64,000 bases of DNA from Nitrospirae bacterium MYbin3 (GTDB lineage Bacteria > Nitrospirota > Thermodesulfovibrionia > Thermodesulfovibrionales > Dissulfurispiraceae), in the NCBI GenBank assembly GCA_002753335.1, contig PEAD01000008.1:37528-101527 (forward strand). Reading direction: 5' to 3'. The notes below the pieces were generated by a model. The model was not told the DNA's origin. It made no database searches and worked only from the letters and a program-made list of their open reading frames with translations. Position 1 is the stretch's first letter; each line of letters begins with the position of its first letter. The position numbers and the translations under genes are program-made. Positions 1 through 8,792 of this stretch are shown in pieces.

Positions 1-87
1 GTTGCAATTCTGAACCCGGCGCGAAGACGTCCTAAACGACAGTCGTGGCGGATTCCAGATGAATTGCCCAGACTTCGACATAGACAT
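1..87 (-). CDS. possible 5' end of an unrecognised gene, cut by the window edge
   Basis: On the minus strand an ATG lies one base after the thiE stop codon, preceded by AGGCGG at a plausible ribosome-binding distance, and the frame stays open for 29 codons to the window edge. The deduced start reads MSMSKSGQFIWNPPRL. I recognise no family. The opposite strand also has an open frame over the same bases, ending at 99, so coding direction is uncertain. This could be noise at the edge of the window. Confidence 0.2.
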   Translation of the reverse strand, partial: MSMSKSGQFIWNPPRLSFRTSSRRVQNCN

Positions 88-88
88 G

Positions 89-712
89 TTACCGCCTAAC
101 AGAAAGAAGCTGCTTGACGTTTTGTTCAATGTTCCCCTGCGAAATGCCTGATGATACCGCAATGCCGTATGCGCCTGCATTGAACACTGAAGCCGCATTT
201 CCGACATTGATGCCGCCTATAGCAATTATCGGAATACTCACAGCGTTTTTTATCTGCTTAATAACATCCGGCCCTTTTGGACTGCCTATTTCTTTTGTGG
301 TCGTAGGAAATATCGAACCGAAGCCGATATAATCCGCGCCTCCCTTTTCTGCCTCGCTTGCCTCGTCTTTATTATGGGTTGATATGCCTATTATTTTATT
401 TGGGAGCAGTTTCCTCGCCTCTTTTAGCGGAAGGTCCTCCTGTCCTAAATGCACGCCATCAGCTTCGACCGCAAGTGATATATCGGTGTGGTCATTTATA
501 ATAAGACATGCAGAGAATTGTTTTGTGAGTTCACGCAAACGCAGCGCAGTCGAATAGATAGCTCTTCTTGATGCATATTTCTCACGGTACTGTATCCAGA
601 GGATTCCTGCATTAAGGGCGCATCGGGCCGATTCCAAAACATATCTTTCTGCATCAGTAGAATCGGCTGCAGGCGATATTATGAAGCAGATGCGGCTAGG
701 AAGGCTTGTCAT
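89..712 (-). CDS. thiE: thiamine-phosphate synthase ThiE
   Basis: Joins hydroxymethylpyrimidine diphosphate to thiazole phosphate, giving thiamine monophosphate in the cytoplasm. The TIM-barrel signatures are visible: IQYREK near residue 40, the LIINDHTDI strand near 70, GVHLGQEDLP near 86, GFGSIFPTTTK near 135 and IIAIGGI near 170. These cover the diphosphate and Mg sites. Length of about 207 residues is normal. I prefer the ATG at 712: GGAAG lies upstream of it and it gives a short overlap with the end of accC. ATGs at 715 and 736 are also possible. It is the last clear gene of the minus-strand operon. No other thiamine gene is nearby. Confidence 0.93.
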   Translation of the reverse strand: MTSLPSRICFIISPAADSTDAERYVLESARCALNAGILWIQYREKYASRRAIYSTALRLRELTKQFSACLIINDHTDISLAVEADGVHLGQEDLPLKEARKLLPNKIIGISTHNKDEASEAEKGGADYIGFGSIFPTTTKEIGSPKGPDVIKQIKNAVSIPIIAIGGINVGNAASVFNAGAYGIAVSSGISQGNIEQNVKQLLSVRR

Positions 713-2081
713 CATTGCTTCCGGAACTGCCTGCATCGCCGGAAGCGAGTCTTTCTATAAAGCTGGTGTTTACAGAACCTTTTACAAAATCGGGATGATT
801 CAGGACTTTCTTATGAAAAGAAATGGTGGTCTTTATGCCCTCAATGATAAACTCGTCCAAGGCCCGCTTCATCCGAATAATCGCCTCTTCCCTGTTTTTT
901 GCATGCACAATAAGCTTTGCTATCATGGAATCGTACTGAGAAGGCACAACCCAACCGTTGTAGGCTGCTGTATCAACCCTTATACCCGGTCCGCCCGGCT
1001 GGTGAAAAAATGTTATCTTGCCCGGACAGGGGATGAATTTTTCGGGGTCTTCCGCGTTTATCCTGCATTCGATTGAATGACCCGCAATTTTTATCTCGTT
1101 CTGTTTAAAAGATAACGGCAGTCCTGCCGCAATCTTGATCTGCTCTTTTATTATGTCAACACCTGTAATCTCTTCGGTTACAGGATGCTCAACCTGCACT
1201 CTCGTGTTGATCTCCATAAAATAGACATTCTGGTCTTGATCCACGATAAATTCTATGGTTCCTGCATTTTTGTACTTCATAGCCTTTGCAGCCTTTACCG
1301 CCAGCTCGCCTATGCGCTTTCTGAACTTCTCGGTCGCCATGGGTGATGGGGCTTCCTCTATAAGCTTCTGATGGCGCCTCTGCACAGAACAATCGCGCTC
1401 GCCTAGATGCACGACATTGCCTTTGCCGTCCGCTATGATCTGCACCTCAATATGCCTGATAGGGTTCAGATATTTTTCAACATAAAGTTCGCTGTTGCCG
1501 AATGCTGCAAGGGCCTCTCTCTGCGCCATGTGAAAGGCGTTTGCAGCGCCCCCCTCATCATGAACTATGCGCATGCCGCGCCCGCCTCCGCCTGACGATG
1601 CCTTGAATATCACAGGGAAGCCTATCTTCTTAGCAATTTTGGTCGCAGCCTCTTCAGTAACTACAGGGCCATCACTGCCCGGCACCACAGGCACGCCCTT
1701 TCTCTTCATTATCTGACGCGCCTTTGATTTATCTCCGCCTGACTTTATGGTTTCGGTGGAGGGGCCTATAAAGGTGATTCCGGATGTTGCGCAGGCTTCG
1801 GCAAACTGGGGATTCTCGGACAGAAAACCGTATCCCGGATGAATCGCCTCCGCATCCGTAACTTCAGCCGCACTAAGGATGGCCGGAATATTAAGGTAGC
1901 TGGATGAAAGCACAGCCGGGCCTATGCATATCGACTCATCCGCAAGCCTCACATGCATCGCATCTCTTTCAATATCAGAAAATATCGCCACTGTTTTTAT
2001 ATCAAGCTCTCTGCAGGCCCTGATGATTCTTATCGCTATTTCACCGCGGTTCGCTATGAGTATTTTTTTAAAAAGTTTCAT
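696..2081 (-). CDS. accC: biotin carboxylase subunit of acetyl-CoA carboxylase
   Basis: ATP-dependent carboxylation of the biotin carried by AccB, the first half-reaction of malonyl-CoA synthesis. The ATP-grasp glycine loop GGGGRGMR is near residues 163-172, followed by HLGERDCSVQRRHQK and EINTRVQVEHPVTE, which hold the metal-binding and bicarbonate-site residues. The protein has 461 residues against about 449 in Escherichia coli; the extra length is a Gly/Ser/Asp-rich tail after about residue 446. It lies 15 bases after accB. Its 3' end overlaps the thiE start, so the two are probably translationally coupled. Catalytic residues look intact. Confidence 0.97.
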   Translation of the reverse strand: MKLFKKILIANRGEIAIRIIRACRELDIKTVAIFSDIERDAMHVRLADESICIGPAVLSSSYLNIPAILSAAEVTDAEAIHPGYGFLSENPQFAEACATSGITFIGPSTETIKSGGDKSKARQIMKRKGVPVVPGSDGPVVTEEAATKIAKKIGFPVIFKASSGGGGRGMRIVHDEGGAANAFHMAQREALAAFGNSELYVEKYLNPIRHIEVQIIADGKGNVVHLGERDCSVQRRHQKLIEEAPSPMATEKFRKRIGELAVKAAKAMKYKNAGTIEFIVDQDQNVYFMEINTRVQVEHPVTEEITGVDIIKEQIKIAAGLPLSFKQNEIKIAGHSIECRINAEDPEKFIPCPGKITFFHQPGGPGIRVDTAAYNGWVVPSQYDSMIAKLIVHAKNREEAIIRMKRALDEFIIEGIKTTISFHKKVLNHPDFVKGSVNTSFIERLASGDAGSSGSNDDKPS

Positions 2082-2096
2082 CCGTTATCCTCTGCT

Positions 2097-2543
2097 TTAG
2101 ACAGGCTCTATCAAAAAGAGCGGTTCGCCGTATTCTACAGGGCTGCCGCTTTCAACCAGCGCCCTTACAACCACGCCGTCTATTTCTGACTCAATCTCGT
2201 TCATAAGCTTCATAGCCTCTACGATGCAGATCACCTGACCTTTTTTAACACGGCTGCCCGATTCCACGAACGACGGAGCATCAGGGGAAGGAGATCTGTA
2301 AAAGGTGCCGACAATAGGAGAAGTGACCGTAAACAGTCTGCCCTCAACATCAACCTCAGCTTCTGCCGCAGTTTCTTTTTTGACTTCACGCTTATCAACA
2401 GACGGCTGCTGCTGCATCTCGATATGGCCAAAAAATTTCTCTCTCTTGATCTTTACCTTGGCCCCCTCTTTTTCTATCTGCAGCTCCGTAATATCGGTAT
2501 CTTTAAGCAGTGTCATCAACTCTTTTAAATCATTCATTTCCAT
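2097..2543 (-). CDS. accB: biotin carboxyl carrier protein of acetyl-CoA carboxylase
   Basis: Carries biotin between the AccC carboxylase and the carboxyltransferase. The C-terminal biotinyl domain contains EAMKLMNEI, so biotin should attach to Lys112. The [16 protein letters not shown] stretch is the typical start of the lipoyl/biotinyl fold. The N-terminal 60 residues are charged, followed by a linker rich in Glu, Ala and Val. GGAGG sits seven bases before the ATG. It is located between efp and accC, an order common in many bacteria where AccB and AccC are made together. Length of 148 residues is normal. Confidence 0.96.
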   Translation of the reverse strand: MEMNDLKELMTLLKDTDITELQIEKEGAKVKIKREKFFGHIEMQQQPSVDKREVKKETAAEAEVDVEGRLFTVTSPIVGTFYRSPSPDAPSFVESGSRVKKGQVICIVEAMKLMNEIESEIDGVVVRALVESGSPVEYGEPLFLIEPV

Positions 2544-2584
2544 CGTTCCCTCCGGATTGCGGCATAATATTGGAATTTATGCCG

Positions 2585-3148
2585 CTATTTTACTTTTTCG
2601 ATATACTCCGAATTTCTCGTATCTATCTTAATGGCATCGCCTATTTCGATGTGAAACGGCACTCTTACCATGGCTCCGGTTTCGAGCTTTGCCGGCTTGC
2701 CTCCGCCTGAAGCGGTATCGCCTCTGAATCCGGCGGGATCGGTCTCGGCCACCGTTAGAACCACAAACATAGGCGCGTCAACGCTTATCGGGGCGCCCTT
2801 GTAATAAAGCATGCTCACCGTCATATTCTCTTTGATGAATTTTTTCACATCACCAAGCTGTGCATCATCAAGCGGTATCTGTTCGTAGGTTTCGGTGTCC
2901 ATAAAATAATGCAGGCCATCCTGCACATAGAGGTATTGCATGGTCTTCTCTTCAAGCGCCGGCGATTCGAACTTCTCGCCCGACCTGAAAGTGTCCTCAA
3001 GCACGCTTCCTGTCTTCATGCTCTTCATCTTGGTCCGCACCACCGCTCCGCCGCGGCCCATCTTTACATGCTGAAAATCCACTATCTCGCAAGGCTCACC
3101 CTTATATTCCAGTTTTGCACCTTTTCTAAAATCACTTGTTGAAATCAA
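2585..3148 (-). CDS. efp: translation elongation factor P
   Basis: Relieves ribosome stalling at polyproline stretches. The KOW-like domain I contains VKMGRGGAVVRTKM at residues 28-41 and the two OB-fold domains follow, for the usual length of 187. The loop tip residue that is modified in many EF-Ps is Arg32 here, not Lys. This is the position rhamnosylated by EarP in Pseudomonas and Shewanella, but the rest of the loop is not the classical EarP-type sequence, so modification is unknown. Translation appears to begin at a TTG codon, eight bases after a good GGAGGT ribosome site. It sits between pepP and accB. Confidence 0.95.
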   Translation of the reverse strand: MISTSDFRKGAKLEYKGEPCEIVDFQHVKMGRGGAVVRTKMKSMKTGSVLEDTFRSGEKFESPALEEKTMQYLYVQDGLHYFMDTETYEQIPLDDAQLGDVKKFIKENMTVSMLYYKGAPISVDAPMFVVLTVAETDPAGFRGDTASGGGKPAKLETGAMVRVPFHIEIGDAIKIDTRNSEYIEKVK

Positions 3149-3178
3149 TCCCTTACCTCCTGTTTATTTTTCGACCCC

Positions 3179-4240
3179 TCAGCCAACAACCTCAAGATCC
3201 CTGTTTAGCGATGTAAGAATTTCACACCCATTAGAGGTCGCCAATGCCATATCCTCTATCCTAACTCCACCAACACCCGGAAGATAAATACCGGGCTCAA
3301 CAGTAACAACAGCTCCTTCAGCAATCTTGTCTTTAGAAGTCCATGACAATCTCGGCGCCTCGTGAATATCGAGTCCTACACCATGACCGGTGCCGTGGCC
3401 AAAAAAATCACCATAACCTGCCTCTTTTATTCTCACACGTGCAGCTGCATCAACCGCCTTGCATCCAACACCGGCTCTCAAAACCGCCAATGCTTTTTTA
3501 CGCGCATCGTCAACAATTGAGTATATCTTTCTTTTTTCATGCGAAGAGCCGCCAGCAGCAAGCAAAGTTCTCGTCATGTCTGAATAGTATCCGGAGGCTT
3601 CCCCGCCCCAGTCAATTATAACAAAATCTCCCTTTTCAATCTTCTTTTGGCTTGCCCGGGCATGAGGCATAGCCGAATTTGCGCCTGAAGCCACTATTAT
3701 TTCGAATGGTATGCTTCTGCAGCCCTCTTTCTTGAGCTGTTCTTCAAGCCTTCGGGCGATCTCGATTTCTTTGGCTCCTGTTTTAACATAAGGTTTAATC
3801 TTCAAGAAAGCTTTTTCGGCCCTTTCAACTGCAGCTCTTATTTTTGAAATCTCTCCTGACTCTTTTTTAGCCCTCGCCTTTTCAACAATATCAGTCCCCG
3901 GCAAGAGCTTAAATTTTAGATCAGCAAGGCCTTTATAAAACTCGTACGATACCGAGGCTTCGAATCCTATTTTTTTGATTTTCAGTTTTTTTGCAAACGC
4001 TTTTATAGTTGCAATGCGGCTGCCCTTCTCTATGACTATATCCCAGCCTTCAACCTCTTTAGAAATCTGCTCCTGGTAACGGAAATCTGTAAACACAAAT
4101 CTTCTGTCCGGTGTAACCAGAGCAAATGCTGATGAGCCGGTAAACCCTGCAAGATACCGAACATTCTTTATGGATGTGATGACGAAAGCATCGATGCCTT
4201 TTGCTTTGATGAATCTGTGTACGAAGTAAAGCCTTTGCAT
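3179..4240 (-). CDS. pepP: Xaa-Pro aminopeptidase, M24 family
   Basis: Cytoplasmic metallo-aminopeptidase that removes N-terminal residues preceding proline. The N-terminal creatinase-like domain spans about residues 1-120 and includes IDAFVITSIKNVRYLAGFTG. The C-terminal pita-bread domain carries the dinuclear metal ligands: Asp in IDWGGEASGYYSDMTR, His in GHGTGHGVGLDIHE, Glu in TVEPGIYLPG and Glu in RIEDMAL. At 353 residues it is the short form often placed next to efp, a pairing that makes sense because both deal with proline-containing proteins. It could equally be called PepQ; the sequence does not separate dipeptidase from aminopeptidase. Confidence 0.92.
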   Translation of the reverse strand: MQRLYFVHRFIKAKGIDAFVITSIKNVRYLAGFTGSSAFALVTPDRRFVFTDFRYQEQISKEVEGWDIVIEKGSRIATIKAFAKKLKIKKIGFEASVSYEFYKGLADLKFKLLPGTDIVEKARAKKESGEISKIRAAVERAEKAFLKIKPYVKTGAKEIEIARRLEEQLKKEGCRSIPFEIIVASGANSAMPHARASQKKIEKGDFVIIDWGGEASGYYSDMTRTLLAAGGSSHEKRKIYSIVDDARKKALAVLRAGVGCKAVDAAARVRIKEAGYGDFFGHGTGHGVGLDIHEAPRLSWTSKDKIAEGAVVTVEPGIYLPGVGGVRIEDMALATSNGCEILTSLNRDLEVVG

Positions 4241-4257
4241 TTTATCCGATTTAAAGC

Positions 4258-5190
4258 TCAGTCTGCGGTTTCCGCAAAAACTCTTTCTCTGCCGACACCT
4301 TCACGTCCAAAGCGCATGTTAACGCCATCCAGAAAACGTTCGAGTTTGGCTATCACAGAATGTTTGTCTTCGGCCGGAAATCTCCGGTGTACTGCATCAA
4401 GGAATTTATTCAGCCTGTCCAGCAGGACATCCTTGTCCATGCCTGAGAATTGAACCAAAGTCTTAAGATCTTCAAGCCCCTGCAATGCGCGGACGTCCTG
4501 GGGGTCTTCAGAAAGCATCTCTTTATAAACATCCATCGCTTCCTTGTAATCACCCTCAGAGACAAAACGCTGCGCCAAAGAAAAGTTATCTTCGGCTTCG
4601 GCAGACGGTTCAATCGGCAGCTCTTCAGCCTCGGCATACAAAATTGGAGTCTCCAGTTCCTGCTCCAATACAGGGGCCGCAATAACCGCCTCTCCCTGTA
4701 TTTGTTCAGACGCCTCTTCTGCCAAAGAAATGTTCTCTTCCAAAAGAGTTTCGAACACAGGATCTTCTTCTTCAGACGACTGCTGAATCACTGTCTCCAT
4801 AGAGCCCAGTGCATTGGATGAAACAAAATCAAACGGATTAATCTCGAGGGCCTTCATGTATTCGGCTGCTGCATTGGCATCATCGCCGAGCATTTTATAC
4901 ACCTCGGCAAGCCTGCGGTGTGCATGAAAGTTATCAGGGGCCATTTCTGCTGCCTCGGAAAATTCCTTCTTGGCCTCTCTAAGCATATTCATCGATACAT
5001 AAAGTCTGCCAAGTGTAAGGCGGGCCGCGGTGAAATCCGGATTTTTCTTTGTTCCGTCCTTAAGAATAAACATCGCGTCTTCGACCATGTCCTGTTTTCT
5101 CAGCTCCTCTGCATACGAAAGGAACAGCTTGGATTCTGGCTCGGCCTTGAGTCGCTCCCTGAGATACTTTATATACTGACCGTCATTCAT
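4258..5190 (-). CDS. tetratricopeptide-repeat protein of unknown role
   Basis: A soluble 310-residue protein with no signal peptide. Three TPR units run over about residues 15-120, for example LGRLYVSMNMLREAKKEFSE and LAEVYKMLGDDANAAAEYMK. A fourth lies near 200-235 (FVSEGDYKEAMDVYKEM). Between them is an acidic linker of about 60 residues rich in Glu and Ala. I chose the ATG at 5190, which overlaps the coaBC stop by eight bases; an upstream start at 5226 would lie further inside coaBC. TPR proteins of this build are scaffolds, and nothing here identifies the partner. It is co-transcribed with coaBC and pepP. Confidence 0.8.
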   Translation of the reverse strand: MNDGQYIKYLRERLKAEPESKLFLSYAEELRKQDMVEDAMFILKDGTKKNPDFTAARLTLGRLYVSMNMLREAKKEFSEAAEMAPDNFHAHRRLAEVYKMLGDDANAAAEYMKALEINPFDFVSSNALGSMETVIQQSSEEEDPVFETLLEENISLAEEASEQIQGEAVIAAPVLEQELETPILYAEAEELPIEPSAEAEDNFSLAQRFVSEGDYKEAMDVYKEMLSEDPQDVRALQGLEDLKTLVQFSGMDKDVLLDRLNKFLDAVHRRFPAEDKHSVIAKLERFLDGVNMRFGREGVGRERVFAETAD

Positions 5191-6385
5191 TGTCCGTTTT
5201 ATCCCTGTACATACGTATTCTGTCAAATATCATAGCTGCAACATTCTCTTTGCTCATAATAGGCAGCGGCAGCTCGACGATGCTTCCGCTTTTGTCTTTG
5301 TTCAGAATCACAACCTCATTTGTATCCTTATCAAACCCTGAGCCTTCTTTGGTGACATCGTTGAATATTATCATGTCTATGTTTTTTGCGGTCAGCTTCT
5401 TTTTGGCCCTGTCAAGCCTGAAGCCTGTTTCTGCAGAAAATCCCACGGAATAAGGCCTTTTCTTCAGCCTGCAGGCCTCCTCCAGAATATCCTTTGTCTT
5501 TTGCAGGCTCAAAGTTAATGTATCAGGTTTCTCTATTTTACTGGATTCGGTTTTTGCGGGAGAAAAGTCAGAGACAGCAGCGGACATAACAAATATCGAG
5601 GACATTGGAAAGTTGTCCATAACAGCCTGATGCATTTCGGCCGCAGTTTCAACCCTCACTACTTCAACGCCTTCGGGCGGTGTCAGGGCAGACGGTCCTG
5701 TTATCAGCGTGACCTCAGCGCCCCGTCGCTTCGCAACCGCAGCAATCGCATAACCCATCTTGCCGGATGACCTGTTCGATACATATCGTATCGGGTCTAT
5801 ATACTCTCTGGTGGGGCCTGCAGTTACGAGAACCTGCTCCCCTGCAAGGTCCTGTTCTGTAAGTTCGGCCCTTATCTTTTCCATAATACTGTTTATTCCG
5901 GTCATTCTGCCGATACCTTCTTCTCCGCAGGCAAGCTCACCCTTTTCGGGGCCGACAAAAATCACGCCGATAGATTCAAGGTATCTAATATTCTTCTGCA
6001 CCTGTGGGCTTTCGTACATGCGCCGGTTCATGGCAGGCGCTATTATCACCTTTCCCTGAAAAGCCATCATAGTCGTGCTCAGCATATCATCGGCTATGCC
6101 GTTTGCATACTTTCCTATACAATTGGCGGTTGCAGGAGCAACCACAAGCAGATCTGAAGTGGCAGGAAGAGCAACATGCGAAAGCGGAGGGTCGAACATG
6201 TCACGATAAACATGCCCGCCGGATGCTATCTCGGCAGACAGAGGGGTTATAAAACGTTGAGAGGCTTCGGTCATTATCACCCTGACCGAAGCCTCTTCTT
6301 TTTTAATGAGCCTTATAAGCTCTATGGCTTTATATGCAGCTACACTTCCGGTAACGCCTAAAAGTATAGATTTGCCTTTCAGCAC
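5183..6385 (-). CDS. coaBC: bifunctional phosphopantothenoylcysteine decarboxylase / phosphopantothenate-cysteine ligase
   Basis: Two consecutive steps of coenzyme A synthesis. The N-terminal flavoprotein CoaC half (about 1-180) shows GSVAAYKAIELIR, the FMN-site PAMNRRMYESPQVQKN and the active-site Cys in GELACGEEGIGRM. The CoaB ligase half (about 190-400) begins with VLVTAGPTREYIDPIRYVSN and has the dimerisation and CTP-binding segments around SNRSSGKMG and AVSDF. Length of 400 residues is typical. Translation begins at a GTG that shares one base with the rpoZ stop codon (TAGTG), so coupled translation is likely. Confidence 0.96.
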   Translation of the reverse strand: MLKGKSILLGVTGSVAAYKAIELIRLIKKEEASVRVIMTEASQRFITPLSAEIASGGHVYRDMFDPPLSHVALPATSDLLVVAPATANCIGKYANGIADDMLSTTMMAFQGKVIIAPAMNRRMYESPQVQKNIRYLESIGVIFVGPEKGELACGEEGIGRMTGINSIMEKIRAELTEQDLAGEQVLVTAGPTREYIDPIRYVSNRSSGKMGYAIAAVAKRRGAEVTLITGPSALTPPEGVEVVRVETAAEMHQAVMDNFPMSSIFVMSAAVSDFSPAKTESSKIEKPDTLTLSLQKTKDILEEACRLKKRPYSVGFSAETGFRLDRAKKKLTAKNIDMIIFNDVTKEGSGFDKDTNEVVILNKDKSGSIVELPLPIMSKENVAAMIFDRIRMYRDKTDNE

Positions 6386-6774
6386 TATTCCTCGCTGTCA
6401 TCCGCCTCGCTGAACAGCTCTTCGAGCGCCTTTTCGGGTGCGCCCTTCTCGTGCAGATATACCTTGAGGTCTTTTTCGAGTTCCGAAAGATCTTCGATAG
6501 GACGCCTTTTGTCTTCCATCATCTTGCGGTAATCTATCTTCTCGGCCTTTTCCCTCGCAACTACCGCCTCTTCGCCTTCGAGAAAATCAACTATGCCTTC
6601 GGAGGTTTCGATAAGGGCTGTAGTCGTCACCTTCTTATATTTCCCCTGAATCTTCGGCTTCACCCCCAACGCAAGCTCCCGCGCCCTCTGTGATGCCAGC
6701 GAAACCAGCCTGTACCTGCTGTCTATCCTTTTTTTGTCCTGTTCGACAGGAAGAGATATTATATCAATATCCAT
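6385..6774 (-). CDS. rpoZ: RNA polymerase omega subunit, C-terminally extended
   Basis: Small subunit that helps assemble beta-prime into RNA polymerase. The conserved core is near the N-terminus: DSRYRLVSLASQRARELALG followed by TTTALIETSEGIVDFLEG. At 129 residues it is longer than the 91 of Escherichia coli; the extra 45 or so residues form a charged tail ending EELFSEADDSEE. A GGAGG ribosome site lies inside the end of gmk, and the start overlaps gmk by 11 bases. Position between gmk and coaBC supports the assignment strongly. Confidence 0.92.
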   Translation of the reverse strand: MDIDIISLPVEQDKKRIDSRYRLVSLASQRARELALGVKPKIQGKYKKVTTTALIETSEGIVDFLEGEEAVVAREKAEKIDYRKMMEDKRRPIEDLSELEKDLKVYLHEKGAPEKALEELFSEADDSEE

Positions 6775-7390
6775 TTTTATCCTCCTTAAAAAATTGTTCT
6801 TTTATCCATGAGCTGTCAACCCTCTCGGTCTTAAGCCTTTCTGCGGTGATTATCGAAGCGAACTCGTCAAATGCCTTCTCAAGACTGTCGTTTACTATAA
6901 CATAATTGTAATTTTTATACCCGCTTATCTCGTCAGAGGCAATTTTTAGCCGCCTTTCTATCACTTCAGCCGCATCACTCATCCTTCCCTCTAGCCTCTG
7001 CCTCAATATTTCTTTCGACGGCGGCAATATAAATATCAGAACACTGTCAGGGAAATACTTTCGTATCTCCCGCCCGCCCTGCACATCTATATCCAAAAGA
7101 AGGTCTGTACCGGAAGAAACCATCGAAGATACGAATTCTCTCGAAGTGCCGTAATAATTTCCGTGAACCTCGGCCCACTCCAAAAATTCGCCCTTTTCAA
7201 TCATGCCAAGAAAATTCTGCTTTTCAACAAAAAAATAGTGGACACCATCAACTTCGCCCTCCCTTGGCTTTCTTGTGGTGTACGAAACTGAATGTTTTAT
7301 TTCCGGAAAAAGTTCAGAGAGTTTTTGGCATAATGTTGTCTTGCCCGCCCCAGAAGGCGCAGAGATGACAAAAAGCACACCTTTCCTCAT
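6764..7390 (-). CDS. gmk: guanylate kinase
   Basis: Phosphorylates GMP to GDP with ATP. The P-loop SAPSGAGKTT is at residues 10-19. The GMP-binding residues follow in HSVSYTTRKPREGEVDGVHY, and the lid and adenine-site segments around LLDIDVQGGREIRKYFPD and LRQRLEGR are intact. The 208-residue length is normal. The ATG follows the remA stop codon without a gap, and the 3' end overlaps rpoZ. Confidence 0.97.
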   Translation of the reverse strand: MRKGVLFVISAPSGAGKTTLCQKLSELFPEIKHSVSYTTRKPREGEVDGVHYFFVEKQNFLGMIEKGEFLEWAEVHGNYYGTSREFVSSMVSSGTDLLLDIDVQGGREIRKYFPDSVLIFILPPSKEILRQRLEGRMSDAAEVIERRLKIASDEISGYKNYNYVIVNDSLEKAFDEFASIITAERLKTERVDSSWIKEQFFKEDKNGY

Positions 7391-7648
7391 CTATTCTTTT
7401 TCCTCTTCGCCGGCCGATATTCTCTGTGTAAGAGTTTCGACATTAATAGCCGAAAGAACAATATGGTCGCTGTCGGTCACCAGTATGGCCCTTATTTTCT
7501 TGCCTTCGGTCGCGTCTATAAGCTTTCCGGACTCTTTGGCTTCCTGTCTGAGTTTTTTTATGGGGGTTGAGCCGGGGTTTACAATTGCTACTACTCTGGC
7601 CGCGGCAATGACATTACCGAAGCCGATGTTTATAAGTACAGGTTTCAT
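7391..7648 (-). CDS. remA: RemA/DUF370 family DNA-associated regulator
   Basis: An 85-residue protein of the DUF370 family. In Bacillus subtilis the member RemA binds DNA and activates matrix genes; outside Bacillus the role is not established. Seen here are the family signature INIGFGNVIAAARVVAIVNP at residues 6-25 and the ATEGKKIRAILVTDSDH segment. Its start overlaps the yicC stop (ATGA) and it abuts gmk. The yicC-DUF370-gmk-rpoZ order is conserved very widely, which makes the family call secure while the biochemical function in this organism remains inferred. Confidence 0.9.
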   Translation of the reverse strand: MKPVLINIGFGNVIAAARVVAIVNPGSTPIKKLRQEAKESGKLIDATEGKKIRAILVTDSDHIVLSAINVETLTQRISAGEEEKE

Positions 7649-8493
7649 TGGATGTTCTGGGCCTGCTCCCTTAATTTTTCTATATGCGATTTTATCTCGA
7701 TGGTATAGTTGATGACAGATATATCATCCGATTTGGAAGCGATGGTATTGGTTTCCCGCATAATCTCCTGCAGTATAAAATCAAGCTTTCTTCCTATAGC
7801 TTCTTTTTTTGACAAAAGAGATTCGAACTGCTGCAGATGGCTCTTAAGCCGGGCAAGCTCTTCGGCTATATCAGCTTTTTGGGCCAGAAGCGCAACCTCC
7901 TGAGCAAGCCTGCCTTCATCGATAGCAATAGATGAAGCGATTTCGGCCACCTTTTTTGAAAGCTGCTCTTTTAAACGTGATGAAACATTTCCGGCGCAGT
8001 CCTTAATCTTTGCGCTGAGCCCCTCTATAAGCCTTATGTGCGCTTTAAGCTCCCTGCCGAGGGCTTCTCCTTCATGCTGCCTCATAGCGTCAATCCGGTT
8101 CAGGGCCTCTTTCACCGCCGCATACAGGTCTTCCGCGCTGAATGCCGCATCTTCCATTAAAAGCGCTTCCCTGTAGCCCGAAAAAAAGTCAATCTTTATC
8201 TCGCCCGGAATCAAAAGCTCTCTCTTCATTTCGGCAAAAGCATCATAGATTCCCTTCATAAGCTCTTTGTTAACGCTGACATTCTGCTGCCTTTTTCCTG
8301 TCAATGATATTGTGATGTCGAACTTGCCGCGCGCAAAGCGTTCGCGGATAAGATTTCGCACCGGAATTTCATGCTCAAGCATCATAGAAGGCATGCGCAC
8401 CGTTATATCGAGATAGCGGTGGTTCAGCGAACGCATTTCGGCCTTCATTCCGTTTACCTCTGCTGCACCAAAGCCTGTCATGCTCTGAATCAA
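7645..8493 (-). CDS. yicC: YicC/YloC family endoribonuclease
   Basis: Member of the YicC/YloC family, described as Mg-dependent endoribonucleases acting on small RNAs and mRNA. The N-terminus IQSMTGFGAAEV and EMRSLNHRYLDITVRMP are signatures of the family. The C-terminal end has GRKLDFILQEIMRETNTIAS followed by IEIKSHIEKLREQ. The 282-residue length is typical. The start is a TTG that overlaps the DUF167 stop by four bases; an ATG four codons later is the alternative. It opens the conserved yicC-remA-gmk-rpoZ string. Confidence 0.92.
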   Translation of the reverse strand: MIQSMTGFGAAEVNGMKAEMRSLNHRYLDITVRMPSMMLEHEIPVRNLIRERFARGKFDITISLTGKRQQNVSVNKELMKGIYDAFAEMKRELLIPGEIKIDFFSGYREALLMEDAAFSAEDLYAAVKEALNRIDAMRQHEGEALGRELKAHIRLIEGLSAKIKDCAGNVSSRLKEQLSKKVAEIASSIAIDEGRLAQEVALLAQKADIAEELARLKSHLQQFESLLSKKEAIGRKLDFILQEIMRETNTIASKSDDISVINYTIEIKSHIEKLREQAQNIQ

Positions 8494-8753
8494 AATTTAA
8501 CCCCTGTAAGTTTTATAGTTTTTTTTCTGGATGTTTCGCCCTTGAATATTACAACATCGCTCTTTCTTATTCCAAACTGCTCGGCCAATAGCTTGACAAG
8601 CTGCTCGTTGGCAGCGCCGTCAACAGGCGGGGCGGTCAACTTTGCCTTGATTATGCCGTCTTCCCCTAGAACTATCCCCTTTTTAGAGGATTTGGGAATA
8701 ACTTTAACTTCAATAATAATACCGTCTTGAACCTTAGTATGGGGAAGGTTCAT
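8490..8753 (-). CDS. DUF167/YggU family protein
   Basis: An 87-residue protein of the small alpha/beta DUF167 (YggU) family. The family pattern is clear: VKVIPKSSKKGIV near residue 15, KAKLTAPPVDGAANEQLVKL near 35, and IFKGETSRKKTIKL at the end. No biochemical function is established for the family. The ATG at 8753 is preferred over an adjacent upstream TTG. No Shine-Dalgarno sequence is visible. It is the first gene of the long minus-strand operon, with the chemoreceptor gene 40 bases upstream. Confidence 0.85.
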   Translation of the reverse strand: MNLPHTKVQDGIIIEVKVIPKSSKKGIVLGEDGIIKAKLTAPPVDGAANEQLVKLLAEQFGIRKSDVVIFKGETSRKKTIKLTGVKF

Positions 8754-8792
8754 CAATTGTTATCTGCAATATGCAAGCGTGGAAAAACTTGC

